Shown here in pieces: positions 17,601-24,943 of a stretch of DNA of 64,000 bases. A program made the position numbers and the translations under genes. Below the pieces are notes generated by a model. That model was not told the DNA's origin, ran no database searches, and was given only the letters and a program-made list of their open reading frames with translations. Source of the stretch: Streptococcus sanguinis. Its GTDB lineage: Bacteria > Bacillota > Bacilli > Lactobacillales > Streptococcaceae. The stretch is taken from positions 1,302,001 through 1,366,000 of the forward strand of contig NZ_LS483364.1 in NCBI RefSeq assembly GCF_900475275.1, given 5' to 3'. How positions within the stretch are numbered: the stretch's first letter is position 1; each line of letters begins with the position of its first letter.

Positions 17601-20600
17601 GCGCCTGCTAGAATGGTCACATCTGCCCTGCTTTGGCTAATCAAGGAGTTTCCTCCCTTAAGATTGGCAACCAAACCACCGACATTGTATTCTTTGCCCT
17701 GTTTATCATTTGACACGATAGTTCCAGTAAAGGAGCTATTGGTGATTTGGGTATTGTTAGCAATAACTACCAAACCTGCTACCTGTGAAGCATTTTCTTT
17801 TACTTCTACTCTACCTTGGACTGAAACATCTGTGATTCGAGCATTTTCTGCATTGCGAGCTAGGGCAGCTGAGTCGTAAGTACCGACAATATTGACCTCT
17901 TTCAGATCCAGATTAGAAATAGAAGAACCACTCTTGAGGTTTTCAAATAAAGGCTTGGCTAGATTATAAATCGCATACTGCTTGCCATTATGGTTACCTG
18001 TCAGACTGCCTGTGAAGTTCCCTTTGAGATAGACATAGTCCGCAGGTGCCAGACTAACTTCGCTAGCATCCAAATCAGCTCCCAGGACATAGTTGCCAGC
18101 CATATTTTTCTTCATAGCGTCTATCAAACCAGCAAAGCTGGTGTAGACATTTTGCTGGCTAGGGACTGCCTTACTGATATAGAAGTCATAGCCAGACTTA
18201 TAGCCTGTCTCACCTTCTTGGACCAGCTCAGGCAGAGAGACTGTCACCTTATAAACATCCCTGCCATCCTTATGGCTTTCCGCTATGCTGTGAACCGGCA
18301 GGAGCATTTCCTTAGATTCACTTGATTTGACTTTGACAAAGTAGGTAGACAGATCTGTAGGCATAGAGCTCATAGATACGACGCGCTTAAACTGGTCGTT
18401 TTCTTTTCTGTAAAACTCAGCCGAATCAATATCTCGGAAGGCAATCTTCTTGTATTCCAATTCGAAATTGCGGCTGTCCGTTTCAAGATCTGTGAAGCTG
18501 CCATTATCCAGTTCATAAGTAAGCTTGGTTTTCAGGGTATAGCCTGTGTAGTAGTCTAAGTCGCCAATCTTCAGACTTCCTGCGAAATTGGTAATCGGAA
18601 GAGTACGAACAAGCTGATCACCCTGGTACAATTCTGCAGTTGCTGAACGGAAGGACTGGGTCAGGTCTTCTAATCTATATTGGACTGTAACCGACTTGTC
18701 ATCTGCATTTTCTGTCAAACTTAGAATAGAAACTGTCGGCTTAACTTTAGGCACTCCATTTAGAGCTTCTTTAGCTGCTGTCAGGCTAGCAAATGCTTGA
18801 TTGACCTGCACTTGTGTAGCAGTTTGATTGTTCAGAACCCCTTCTGCCTTGGCCAATTCGTCAGTATAAGCTGTCTGCTTATTTGAATCCGCATTTTTAT
18901 ATTTAGCAGTTGTTTTAACAGTTGGATTTAAATCGTACTCTGTTTGAAGAGCAGTTTTGACAACTTCAAGACCGCTTAATTGAGCCTTGGCTTGATTGAT
19001 TTGTCCCACCAGTTGGTTAACTTCTGCTTGGCTAGCATGTGATTGACTCAGAAGCGCTTGACCCGCTGTCAAAGCAGTATCATAGCTAGATTGATGACTC
19101 TGACTATCATTGAAATAACGTGCCTGAGCTTTAATCTGATCTGCTTCCGCTAATAAATTATGCAGTTGAATTAAATCGAACTCTTCTAAAGCATCTGCTT
19201 TTGGCGCATCGTTCGGTACCATATGCGGCTTAGCTGTTCCGACTTTGACCACTTGCGTTACCGGAGCTAGAGTTTCTTCATTGGAAAGCTCCTGGCGGTC
19301 GATTTCTTGTCCGTTGGAACTATAGACGCGAGTCTTAATCGTACGCTCACCCTGAACTCCTGGAATGGCGATTTGACGGGCATCTCGAACAAGCTCGTCT
19401 GTCTCTTCTTCACGAATAGAGAAGTTAATCTTCTCAACACGCGTTTCATCCGTGTAAGTCAGTGGATACTCTGGCAAAGCATCTGCTTTTGGTGCATCAC
19501 CTGGTACCATGTTCGGCTTAGCAGTACCAACTTTTACAACTTGCGTTACTGGAGCCAGAGTTTCCTCATTAGATAGCTCTTGGCGGTCGATTTCTTGTCC
19601 GTTGGAACTGTATACACGAGTCTTGATGGTCCGCTCGCCTTGCACTCCTGGAGTCGCGATTTGACGGGCATCACGAACCAGCTCGTCCGTCTCTTCTTCA
19701 CGAATAGTAAAGATGATTTTTTCTACGCGTGTTTCGTCTGTGTAAGTCAACGGATATACTGGCAAAGCCTCTGCTTTTGGTGCTTCGTTTGGTACCATGG
19801 TTGGCTTAGCAGTTCCGACTTTGACAACTTGCGTTACTGGAGCTAAAGTTTCTTCATTAGACAGCTCCTGGCGGTCAACTTCTTGACCATTGGAACTGTA
19901 GACACGAGTCTTAATCATCCGCTCACCTTGGACACCCGGTGTTGTGATTTGGCGAGCACCTCGAACCAGCTCGTCCGTCTCTTCTTCACGAATTGTGAAG
20001 TTGATTTTTTCAACTCTAGTTTCGTCTGTGAAAGTCAGTGGATACTCTGGCAAAGAATCTGCTTTTAGTGCATCACTCGGTACCATATTTGGCTTAGCAG
20101 TTCCTACCTTGACAACTTGCGTTACTGGAGCTAGAGTCTCCTCGTTGGACAGCTCTTGACGATCGATTTCTTGACCGTTAGAGCTGTAGACGCGGGTCTT
20201 GATGGTTCGTTCACCTTGCACACCTGGAGTGGCAATTTGACGGGCATCGCGAACTAGCTCGTCCGTCTCTTCTTCACGAATTGTGAAGTTGATTTTTTCA
20301 ACTCTAGTTTCGTCTGTGAAAGTCAGTGGATACTCTGGCAAAGAATCTGCTTTTGGTGCATCACTCGGTACCATGTGAGGCTTAGCCGTGCCAACTTTGA
20401 CGACTTGCGTTACTGGAGCCAATGTTTCCTCGTTAGAAAGCTCTTGGCGGTCGATTTCTTGACCGTTAGAACTGTAGACACGAGTCTTAATCGTACGCTC
20501 ACCTTGCACTCCCGGAGTTGCGATTTGACGGGCATCCTGTGGCAACTCATCGGTATATTGTTCCTCGATGTTGAAAGCAACTTTCTCTACTCGGGTTTCG

Positions 20601-23600
20601 TCCGTGTAAGTCAGTGGATACTCTGGCAAAGCATCGGCTTTTGGTGCATCACCTGGTACCATGTTCGGCTTAGCAGTACCAACTTTTACAACTTGCGTTA
20701 CTGGAGCAAGAGTTTCCTCGTTCGAAAGCTCTTGCCGGTCGATTTCTTGTCCGTTGGAACTATAGACGCGAGTCTTAATCGTACGCTCACCCTGAACACC
20801 CGGGGTTGCGATTTGACGGGCACCACGAACCAATTCGTCCCTTTCTTCTTCACGAATAGTGAAGTTGATTTTTTCAACTCTAGTTTCGTCTGTGAAAGTC
20901 AGTGGATATTCTGGTAGTTCTTCAACCTTTGGTGCTTCACCTGGAATCAGACTTGACTTACTTGTTCCGACCTTAACAACTTGCGTTACTGGAGCTAGAG
21001 TTTCTTCATTGGAAAGCTCTTGGCGATCAATTTCTTGACCGTTGGAACTATAGATGCGAGTCTTGATGGTTCGCTCACCTTGAACGCCCGGAGTCGCAAT
21101 TTGACGGGCATCACGAACCAATTCGTCCGTTTCTTCTTCACGAATTGTGAAGGTGATTTTTTCAACTCTAGTTTCGTCGGTGTATGTCAGCGGATATTCT
21201 GGAAGAACTTCTGTTTTTGGCACATCACTTGGTACCATGTGCGGTTTAGCTGTACCGACTTTGACGACTTGCGTTACGGGAGCCAAGGTTTCCTCATTGG
21301 ACAGCTCTTGACGTTCAACTTCTTGACCATTGGAACTGTAGACACGGGTCTTGATAGTCCGTTCACCCTCAACACCTGGAGTGGCAATTTGACGGGCGTC
21401 CTGAGGCAATTCATCGGTATATTGCTCCTCGATGTTGAAGGCTATTTTCTCAATACGAGTCTCATCCGTATAAGTCAGCGGGTATTCTGGCAAGGCGTCT
21501 GTTTTTGGTGAATCGGTTGGAACCAAATATGGTTTAGCTGTACCAACTTTGACTACTTGCGTCACTGGAGCTAGGGTTTCCTCATTAGATAGCTCTTGGC
21601 GATCAATTTCTTGACCATTGGAACTATAGACACGGGTCTTAATCGTACGCTCACCCTCAACTCCTGGAGTCGCAATTTGACGGGCATCACGAACCAGCTC
21701 ATCAGTCTCTTCTTCACGAATAGTATAGTTGATTTTCTCTACGCGCGTTTCGTCGGTGTATGTTAGCGGGTATTCTGGTAGTTCTTCAACCTTTGGTGCG
21801 TCAGCCGGAATCAGGCTTGACTTACTTGTTCCAACTTTAATAATCTGAGTGACTGCTGCAAGAATTTCTTCATCCGATAAAACTTGGCGGTCAACCTCTT
21901 GGCCATTCGAGGTATAGATACGAGTGGTAATAGCCCGCTCACCCTGGACACCTGGTGTGACAATTTGGCGACTGCCTTCTGGAATCTCATCAGTATACTG
22001 TTCTTCGACGGAAAAATCGATCTTTTCTCTTCTTGTTTCATCCGTCGCAGTCAGCTCTAATTCTGGAGCTTGATGCATGGGTGCTTCATCTGGTGCGGTA
22101 CCATAAGTTGTTAGTTCCGGAACTTCTTGTACTGGCGCTGTATCTGGTGCAGTGCCATACGTTGTCAATTCGGGAACTTCATTCACAGGTGCGGTATCTG
22201 GCGAAGTGCCATAAGTTGTCAATTCGGGAACTTCATTCACAGGTGCGGTATCTGGCGAAGTGCCATAAGTTGTCAATTCGGGAACTTCATTCACAGGTGC
22301 GGTATCTGGCGCAGTGCCATAAGTTGTTAGCTCTGGGACTTCTTGAACCGGTGCTGTATCTAGCGTTGTGCCATAAGTCGTCAATTCGGGAACTTCTTGC
22401 ACGGGTGCTTCATCTGGTGAGGTACCATAAGTTGTTAGCTCAGGCACTTCTTGTACTGGTGCGGTATCCGGTGTAGTTCCATAGGCCGTCAATTCGGGAA
22501 CTTCTTGCACGGGTGCGGTATCTGGTGTAGTTCCATAAATAGTCAATTCTGGGACTTCTTGAACTGGCGCTTCTTTTGGAACAGATTTTACTGCAGCAGT
22601 TCCAACCAACACAATTTCCGAAACTGGCTCTGCAGTTACCTGGTCTGAAACCACTTCGCTTTTTACAATTTCTTTACCTGCAATATAATTGCGAGTGACA
22701 ACAGTACGTGTACCAGCGACACCTGCGCGAATGACCTGAGATTGCCCCTCTGCGAGCTCATTTGAATATTGGTATTCTGTTTGATAAGGCAGGACTTGGG
22801 TTTGGCTGCTTTCTTGGCTCTTGAATTCCAGTTCTGGTACTTCAGTGACTGGAGAAAGCCGAGCAAATTCGCGCTCTTTGGCAGCAATAATCTCTTTTTC
22901 TTGCTCGGTTAGTTTCTCTGTTTCAGTAGATGCTGGCTTGTTGGCAGCACTCGGATTCCCAGAAAGACTAGCAGATTTGCCCGCCTGCTGATCGACTTCA
23001 ACAGCTGACAAGTCCTTCTGTGCCGTAGGAAGCTGATGACTTCCTGCTGTGTTTTCCTTGCCTTGTTCACCGCTTTTAAGATAGCCGACATACTCAAAAC
23101 CAGCAATCTCTAAAGGCTCCGGCAGCTTATCTCCTACTGTCAAATTTAGCCTTTGATTGTAGGCGGCTAATTCAATATTAGTCACTGCAAATACAGAAGG
23201 AGCTAGGAGAATAGAGCCTAGACCCGTCACCAGTAAAATAGAAGACAGGTATCGCTTACCATTTCTACCTCGTGCAATTACTAAGACTGCTAAAGTCAGC
23301 CCAGCAGCTGCAAAAGTTGCTTCCCACAGACTTGAGTAGCCTGTCTTTGGCAAACTTTTTGCCGAAAGCCCCTGGGTCTTAGGACGGTAAACCAGATAAT
23401 AAGCATCAGAGTTTTCTTCCACAAACTTTGGAAGCTCCTTAACAACTGCATTCTTCTCAGCTTCAGTCAGTTCAGACTCTACTACGTAGTGATACTGAAC
23501 TGGAACGGTTTTGCCGGCTGAGACTTCTGCAGCCTCAACCGTACTTATATTTCCCCCTATTGCGGTACTCAAAAAGAAGCTTCCGATAGTGGCGGAAACC

Positions 23601-23665
23601 AATCCTACTGATAACTTTCTAAAAGAATAACGCTGGAGCGTATCGCCAGTGATTCTTTTTTCCAT
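14648..23665 (-). CDS. zmpC: Giant surface zinc metalloprotease, M26 family (ZmpC/IgA1 protease type)
   Basis: 3005 residues. The N terminus has a YSIRK-type signal (YSFRKLSVG, from residue 13). LPKTG at 105-109 followed by two hydrophobic helices (about 116-160) is the unusual N-terminal sorting arrangement of streptococcal M26 proteases. Then come a divergent G5-like segment, nine 18-residue repeats (about 364-526), ten 96-residue G5 repeats (about 532-1491), two FIVAR-like helical segments (about 1495-1640) and GLUG-type beta-helix repeats (about 1920-2090). The C-terminal protease domain has HEMTH (His2651, Glu2652, His2655) and Glu2675 twenty residues later, matching the HExxH-X20-E zinc site of the family. 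The stretch EGNGRREGLGAE and the C terminus look closer to ZmpC than to IgA1 protease, but this is from memory. Its host substrate cannot be read from sequence. It is transcribed alone. Confidence 0.92.
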   Translation of the reverse strand: MEKRITGDTLQRYSFRKLSVGLVSATIGSFFLSTAIGGNISTVEAAEVSAGKTVPVQYHYVVESELTEAEKNAVVKELPKFVEENSDAYYLVYRPKTQGLSAKSLPKTGYSSLWEATFAAAGLTLAVLVIARGRNGKRYLSSILLVTGLGSILLAPSVFAVTNIELAAYNQRLNLTVGDKLPEPLEIAGFEYVGYLKSGEQGKENTAGSHQLPTAQKDLSAVEVDQQAGKSASLSGNPSAANKPASTETEKLTEQEKEIIAAKEREFARLSPVTEVPELEFKSQESSQTQVLPYQTEYQYSNELAEGQSQVIRAGVAGTRTVVTRNYIAGKEIVKSEVVSDQVTAEPVSEIVLVGTAAVKSVPKEAPVQEVPELTIYGTTPDTAPVQEVPELTAYGTTPDTAPVQEVPELTTYGTSPDEAPVQEVPELTTYGTTLDTAPVQEVPELTTYGTAPDTAPVNEVPELTTYGTSPDTAPVNEVPELTTYGTSPDTAPVNEVPELTTYGTAPDTAPVQEVPELTTYGTAPDEAPMHQAPELELTATDETRREKIDFSVEEQYTDEIPEGSRQIVTPGVQGERAITTRIYTSNGQEVDRQVLSDEEILAAVTQIIKVGTSKSSLIPADAPKVEELPEYPLTYTDETRVEKINYTIREEETDELVRDARQIATPGVEGERTIKTRVYSSNGQEIDRQELSNEETLAPVTQVVKVGTAKPYLVPTDSPKTDALPEYPLTYTDETRIEKIAFNIEEQYTDELPQDARQIATPGVEGERTIKTRVYSSNGQEVERQELSNEETLAPVTQVVKVGTAKPHMVPSDVPKTEVLPEYPLTYTDETRVEKITFTIREEETDELVRDARQIATPGVQGERTIKTRIYSSNGQEIDRQELSNEETLAPVTQVVKVGTSKSSLIPGEAPKVEELPEYPLTFTDETRVEKINFTIREEERDELVRGARQIATPGVQGERTIKTRVYSSNGQEIDRQELSNEETLAPVTQVVKVGTAKPNMVPGDAPKADALPEYPLTYTDETRVEKVAFNIEEQYTDELPQDARQIATPGVQGERTIKTRVYSSNGQEIDRQELSNEETLAPVTQVVKVGTAKPHMVPSDAPKADSLPEYPLTFTDETRVEKINFTIREEETDELVRDARQIATPGVQGERTIKTRVYSSNGQEIDRQELSNEETLAPVTQVVKVGTAKPNMVPSDALKADSLPEYPLTFTDETRVEKINFTIREEETDELVRGARQITTPGVQGERMIKTRVYSSNGQEVDRQELSNEETLAPVTQVVKVGTAKPTMVPNEAPKAEALPVYPLTYTDETRVEKIIFTIREEETDELVRDARQIATPGVQGERTIKTRVYSSNGQEIDRQELSNEETLAPVTQVVKVGTAKPNMVPGDAPKADALPEYPLTYTDETRVEKINFSIREEETDELVRDARQIAIPGVQGERTIKTRVYSSNGQEIDRQELSNEETLAPVTQVVKVGTAKPHMVPNDAPKADALEEFDLIQLHNLLAEADQIKAQARYFNDSQSHQSSYDTALTAGQALLSQSHASQAEVNQLVGQINQAKAQLSGLEVVKTALQTEYDLNPTVKTTAKYKNADSNKQTAYTDELAKAEGVLNNQTATQVQVNQAFASLTAAKEALNGVPKVKPTVSILSLTENADDKSVTVQYRLEDLTQSFRSATAELYQGDQLVRTLPITNFAGSLKIGDLDYYTGYTLKTKLTYELDNGSFTDLETDSRNFELEYKKIAFRDIDSAEFYRKENDQFKRVVSMSSMPTDLSTYFVKVKSSESKEMLLPVHSIAESHKDGRDVYKVTVSLPELVQEGETGYKSGYDFYISKAVPSQQNVYTSFAGLIDAMKKNMAGNYVLGADLDASEVSLAPADYVYLKGNFTGSLTGNHNGKQYAIYNLAKPLFENLKSGSSISNLDLKEVNIVGTYDSAALARNAENARITDVSVQGRVEVKENASQVAGLVVIANNTQITNSSFTGTIVSNDKQGKEYNVGGLVANLKGGNSLISQSRADVTILAGARANNQRFGGLVGRLENNARISRSYVAGKIQNSTKNGQIGGVVGSNYFNGLIDNVISNVSGTNVYSISGDQGYENNRITEAYAVEGNTTLENDKFVTSTLTLNEAEEKLADLDITTTLEDTNLNIYSVNYAQEKNAREDRLIAYANMEKLLPFYNKETIVAYGNKLPDNHKLNTEYLLDVVPMKGDQIITDINSNKTGINRLMLHFEDNTVDYLDLTYKGDFKYKAIAEYSVNGLDLLYTPEAFLSDYSRILNQVLPELNQVVLDSPAMRTVLGVNADTSLDDLYLDTAFDQVKTKLSEELRKVLAMDKSINTEGNVVADYIAQQIKDNKEAFLLGLTYLNRWYNINYDNINVKELSAYKFDFFGNHNASTLDTIISLGKSGMNNLKAKNNYMAYDASLSEATGKRGLFNYLESYRQLFLPDKSNNEWLKTNTKAYIVEAKSDIAEARQLQDAAEDKSKYSVGVYDKITADNWEHKGMLLPLLTMTEKGVYAISNMSTISMGAYDRYRLDANGRVRTDAELAEFVEDRVRKTAEYQRDHYDFWYKILSDESKDKLFRSVLVYDGFSLVDKNGQKYWAPANDKKSLAMQEFFGPAGKWYPSKGYNAYATGSVTHFDAAKLLEDYGNSVYTHEMTHNSDGGIYFEGNGRREGLGAELYARGLLQSTPSADEATITLNTLFKVDKDSKTRLHTYNFKERVQNAEDLQHYVHGMFDMIYTLDYLEGTSMLKQSDDAKLQWFRKMENYYITDKYGKETHAGNQTRSFTAEEIKQLKTFNSLIENDVITRRENKDSGKYGRNGYLSLSLFSPIYSALSNPNGAPGDVMFRRTAYELLAAKGYHEGFIPYVSGKYSKEAFDEGKKTWDGWSGRDVGLITDQKVLENVFKGEYDSWVAFKKAMYQERINQLTKLKPITIEYELRNPSSTKKVTIRSYEEMQKLMDEAVAEDVRNIANATSRVDSSWVNLLKKKIYNAYIRETDDFRQSIFNK
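19190..22070 (-). repeat. Ten tandem 288-bp G5-domain repeats in the metalloprotease gene
   Basis: Each unit encodes 96 residues with the core YPLTYTDETRVEK, RQIATPGVQGERTIKTR, VYSSNGQEIDRQ and VTQVVKVGTAKP. Two alternative cassettes occur in one segment: EEQYTDELPQ or similar in units 1, 3 and 6, and REEETDELVR in the others. Nearly identical units and mixed cassettes point to recombination among repeats. Confidence 0.9.
22085..22575 (-). repeat. Nine tandem 54-bp repeats in the metalloprotease gene
   Basis: Each unit encodes about 18 residues of the type APVQEVPELTTYGTTPDT. Units 6-8 carry VNEVPEL instead of VQEVPEL and are almost identical in DNA, which suggests recent duplication. Confidence 0.9.
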
Positions 23666-23811
23666 AATAATTCCCTTTTCTCCATATAATAATCTCTTAA
23701 AATTTTACAGAATTTCCTACAAAAATTCAATGCTTTTGCTTAAAAATATATCTTTGAAAGCTGAAATCATCATGTTTTTGAACAACCTGAAAATAGTGTT
23801 CATTTTTAACT

Positions 23812-23847
23812 AAAAAAACAAATCTTCGGTTAGAAAATTTGCTTTTT
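23812..23847 (-). terminator. Terminator at the end of the seven-gene lipid operon
   Basis: On the minus strand AAAAAGCAAAT pairs with ATTTGTTTTTT (one G-T pair) and runs into a T-tract, 20-30 bases beyond the GNAT stop (23870). The metalloprotease promoter must lie between this hairpin and 23665. Confidence 0.65.
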
Positions 23848-23869
23848 AAAATGTGATTTACTTTGTTAG

Positions 23870-24943
23870 TCAGGAGTTCAAATTCAACTCAAAGAGACCA
23901 TACTCATGCTTGTCTCCTTGCAATTCCGCTGCATAGTGGCGCGTGACTGTTTTTTGATGAATCAAGGCTCCAATAGCTGAGGCTTGTCGCTTCTGCGCTT
24001 CTTTAAAAATCGGATAGGCCAAGGCAGAGCCCAACCCCAAGAATTCTTCATCTACTCCTAGATACATAATCGTATAACGTTTGGGAAAGCGCTTAGCCCA
24101 AAAAAGCTTGGCTAGGTTAAGAGGAGTCAGTTTTTGATAAACCAGAGAACCGTAGTCCGGCATGGCAATCAGAAAACCAGCCAGCATGCCCTCCTTATAG
24201 GCCAGCTTAACCATAGAAAAATCAAGAATATACTGGTATTTCTGAAAAATCTGACTGAACTGCTGACTGGAAATAGACCGATAAATCGGAAAATCTTGAT
24301 AGAGGCGATTGAGAAGCTCAAAAACCTGCAGCGAAGCTTCTTCCCAATCCTGCTTCTTAGGAGAGCAAATGGTGAAACCTGCTTTTTCAAAAGACTCAAA
24401 GCGATGAGCCAGCTTGTCCTGATGAGTTTGATTGCTGACCTTGGGATAAAAATTGGATAAATAGCGCTCCTTGAGCTCAAAACCAGCAGCCTGCCACATC
24501 CGGGGATAATAGTCTGGATTATGAGGTTCTCCAGTAAAAGGAAGCTCCTCTGTTCCAGTCAGCTGCATTCGATAGCCCAGCCAAAAACTTGCCTGTACGG
24601 GGCCGATTATCTTAATCGCTCCGAGACTGCGAGCAAAACCTGCTAAATGCTCGATAAAAGCAGATGCAATCCGTTGATCATTGATCGACTCGAAAAATCC
24701 CAAGTAAGCAGCCTCATCACCTGGATAGAAGGTCAGGAGCCCTCGAATACAAGGCCGACTGTCCACATAGCCAATAAAAGCATAGGTTTCTAAGTCAGAA
24801 CTCAGCGGGTGACTGCCTTCAATCAAAGCCAGTTCTTCCTCTTCCGACTGCATGAGGTGGACTGGCTGGTAAATCTGTTTGGGCAGGGCTAGAAAATCGG
24901 CCAGCTCTACAGTATTGGGTTTGACTGGTTTAATTTCCAGCAT
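23870..24943 (-). CDS. GNAT-like N-acyltransferase, last gene of the lipid operon
   Basis: 357 residues, long for a single GNAT domain and possibly two tandem GNAT folds. The C-terminal half shows a motif-A-like acyl-CoA segment, LGVDEEFLGLGSALAYPIFKEA. The middle holds KIIGPVQASFWLGYRM and a Pro/Tyr-rich stretch. ATG 24943 overlaps the preceding dikinase gene by 14 bases and follows GGAGGA. By position it would transfer an acyl group in the pathway encoded upstream, for example to an amine made by the decarboxylase-like protein; that is inference. The family is recognised only at the fold level. Confidence 0.7.
   Translation of the reverse strand: MLEIKPVKPNTVELADFLALPKQIYQPVHLMQSEEEELALIEGSHPLSSDLETYAFIGYVDSRPCIRGLLTFYPGDEAAYLGFFESINDQRIASAFIEHLAGFARSLGAIKIIGPVQASFWLGYRMQLTGTEELPFTGEPHNPDYYPRMWQAAGFELKERYLSNFYPKVSNQTHQDKLAHRFESFEKAGFTICSPKKQDWEEASLQVFELLNRLYQDFPIYRSISSQQFSQIFQKYQYILDFSMVKLAYKEGMLAGFLIAMPDYGSLVYQKLTPLNLAKLFWAKRFPKRYTIMYLGVDEEFLGLGSALAYPIFKEAQKRQASAIGALIHQKTVTRHYAAELQGDKHEYGLFELNLNS

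Noticed and set aside
19307..21511. Several plus-strand open frames of 60-180 codons inside the G5 array
   Set aside because: Shadows of the near-identical G5 repeats; they recur with the repeat period and have no ribosome sites.
22033..22476. Plus-strand open frames with repeated Cys/His-rich units (GNFIHRCGIWRSAISC type)
   Set aside because: They are antisense shadows of the 18-residue repeats in the metalloprotease; no start signals, and the repeat pattern is explained by the coding strand.
22085..22575. Short regular DNA repeats that could suggest a CRISPR array
   Set aside because: Units are contiguous, in frame and without unique spacers; they encode the metalloprotease stalk, and no cas genes are present.
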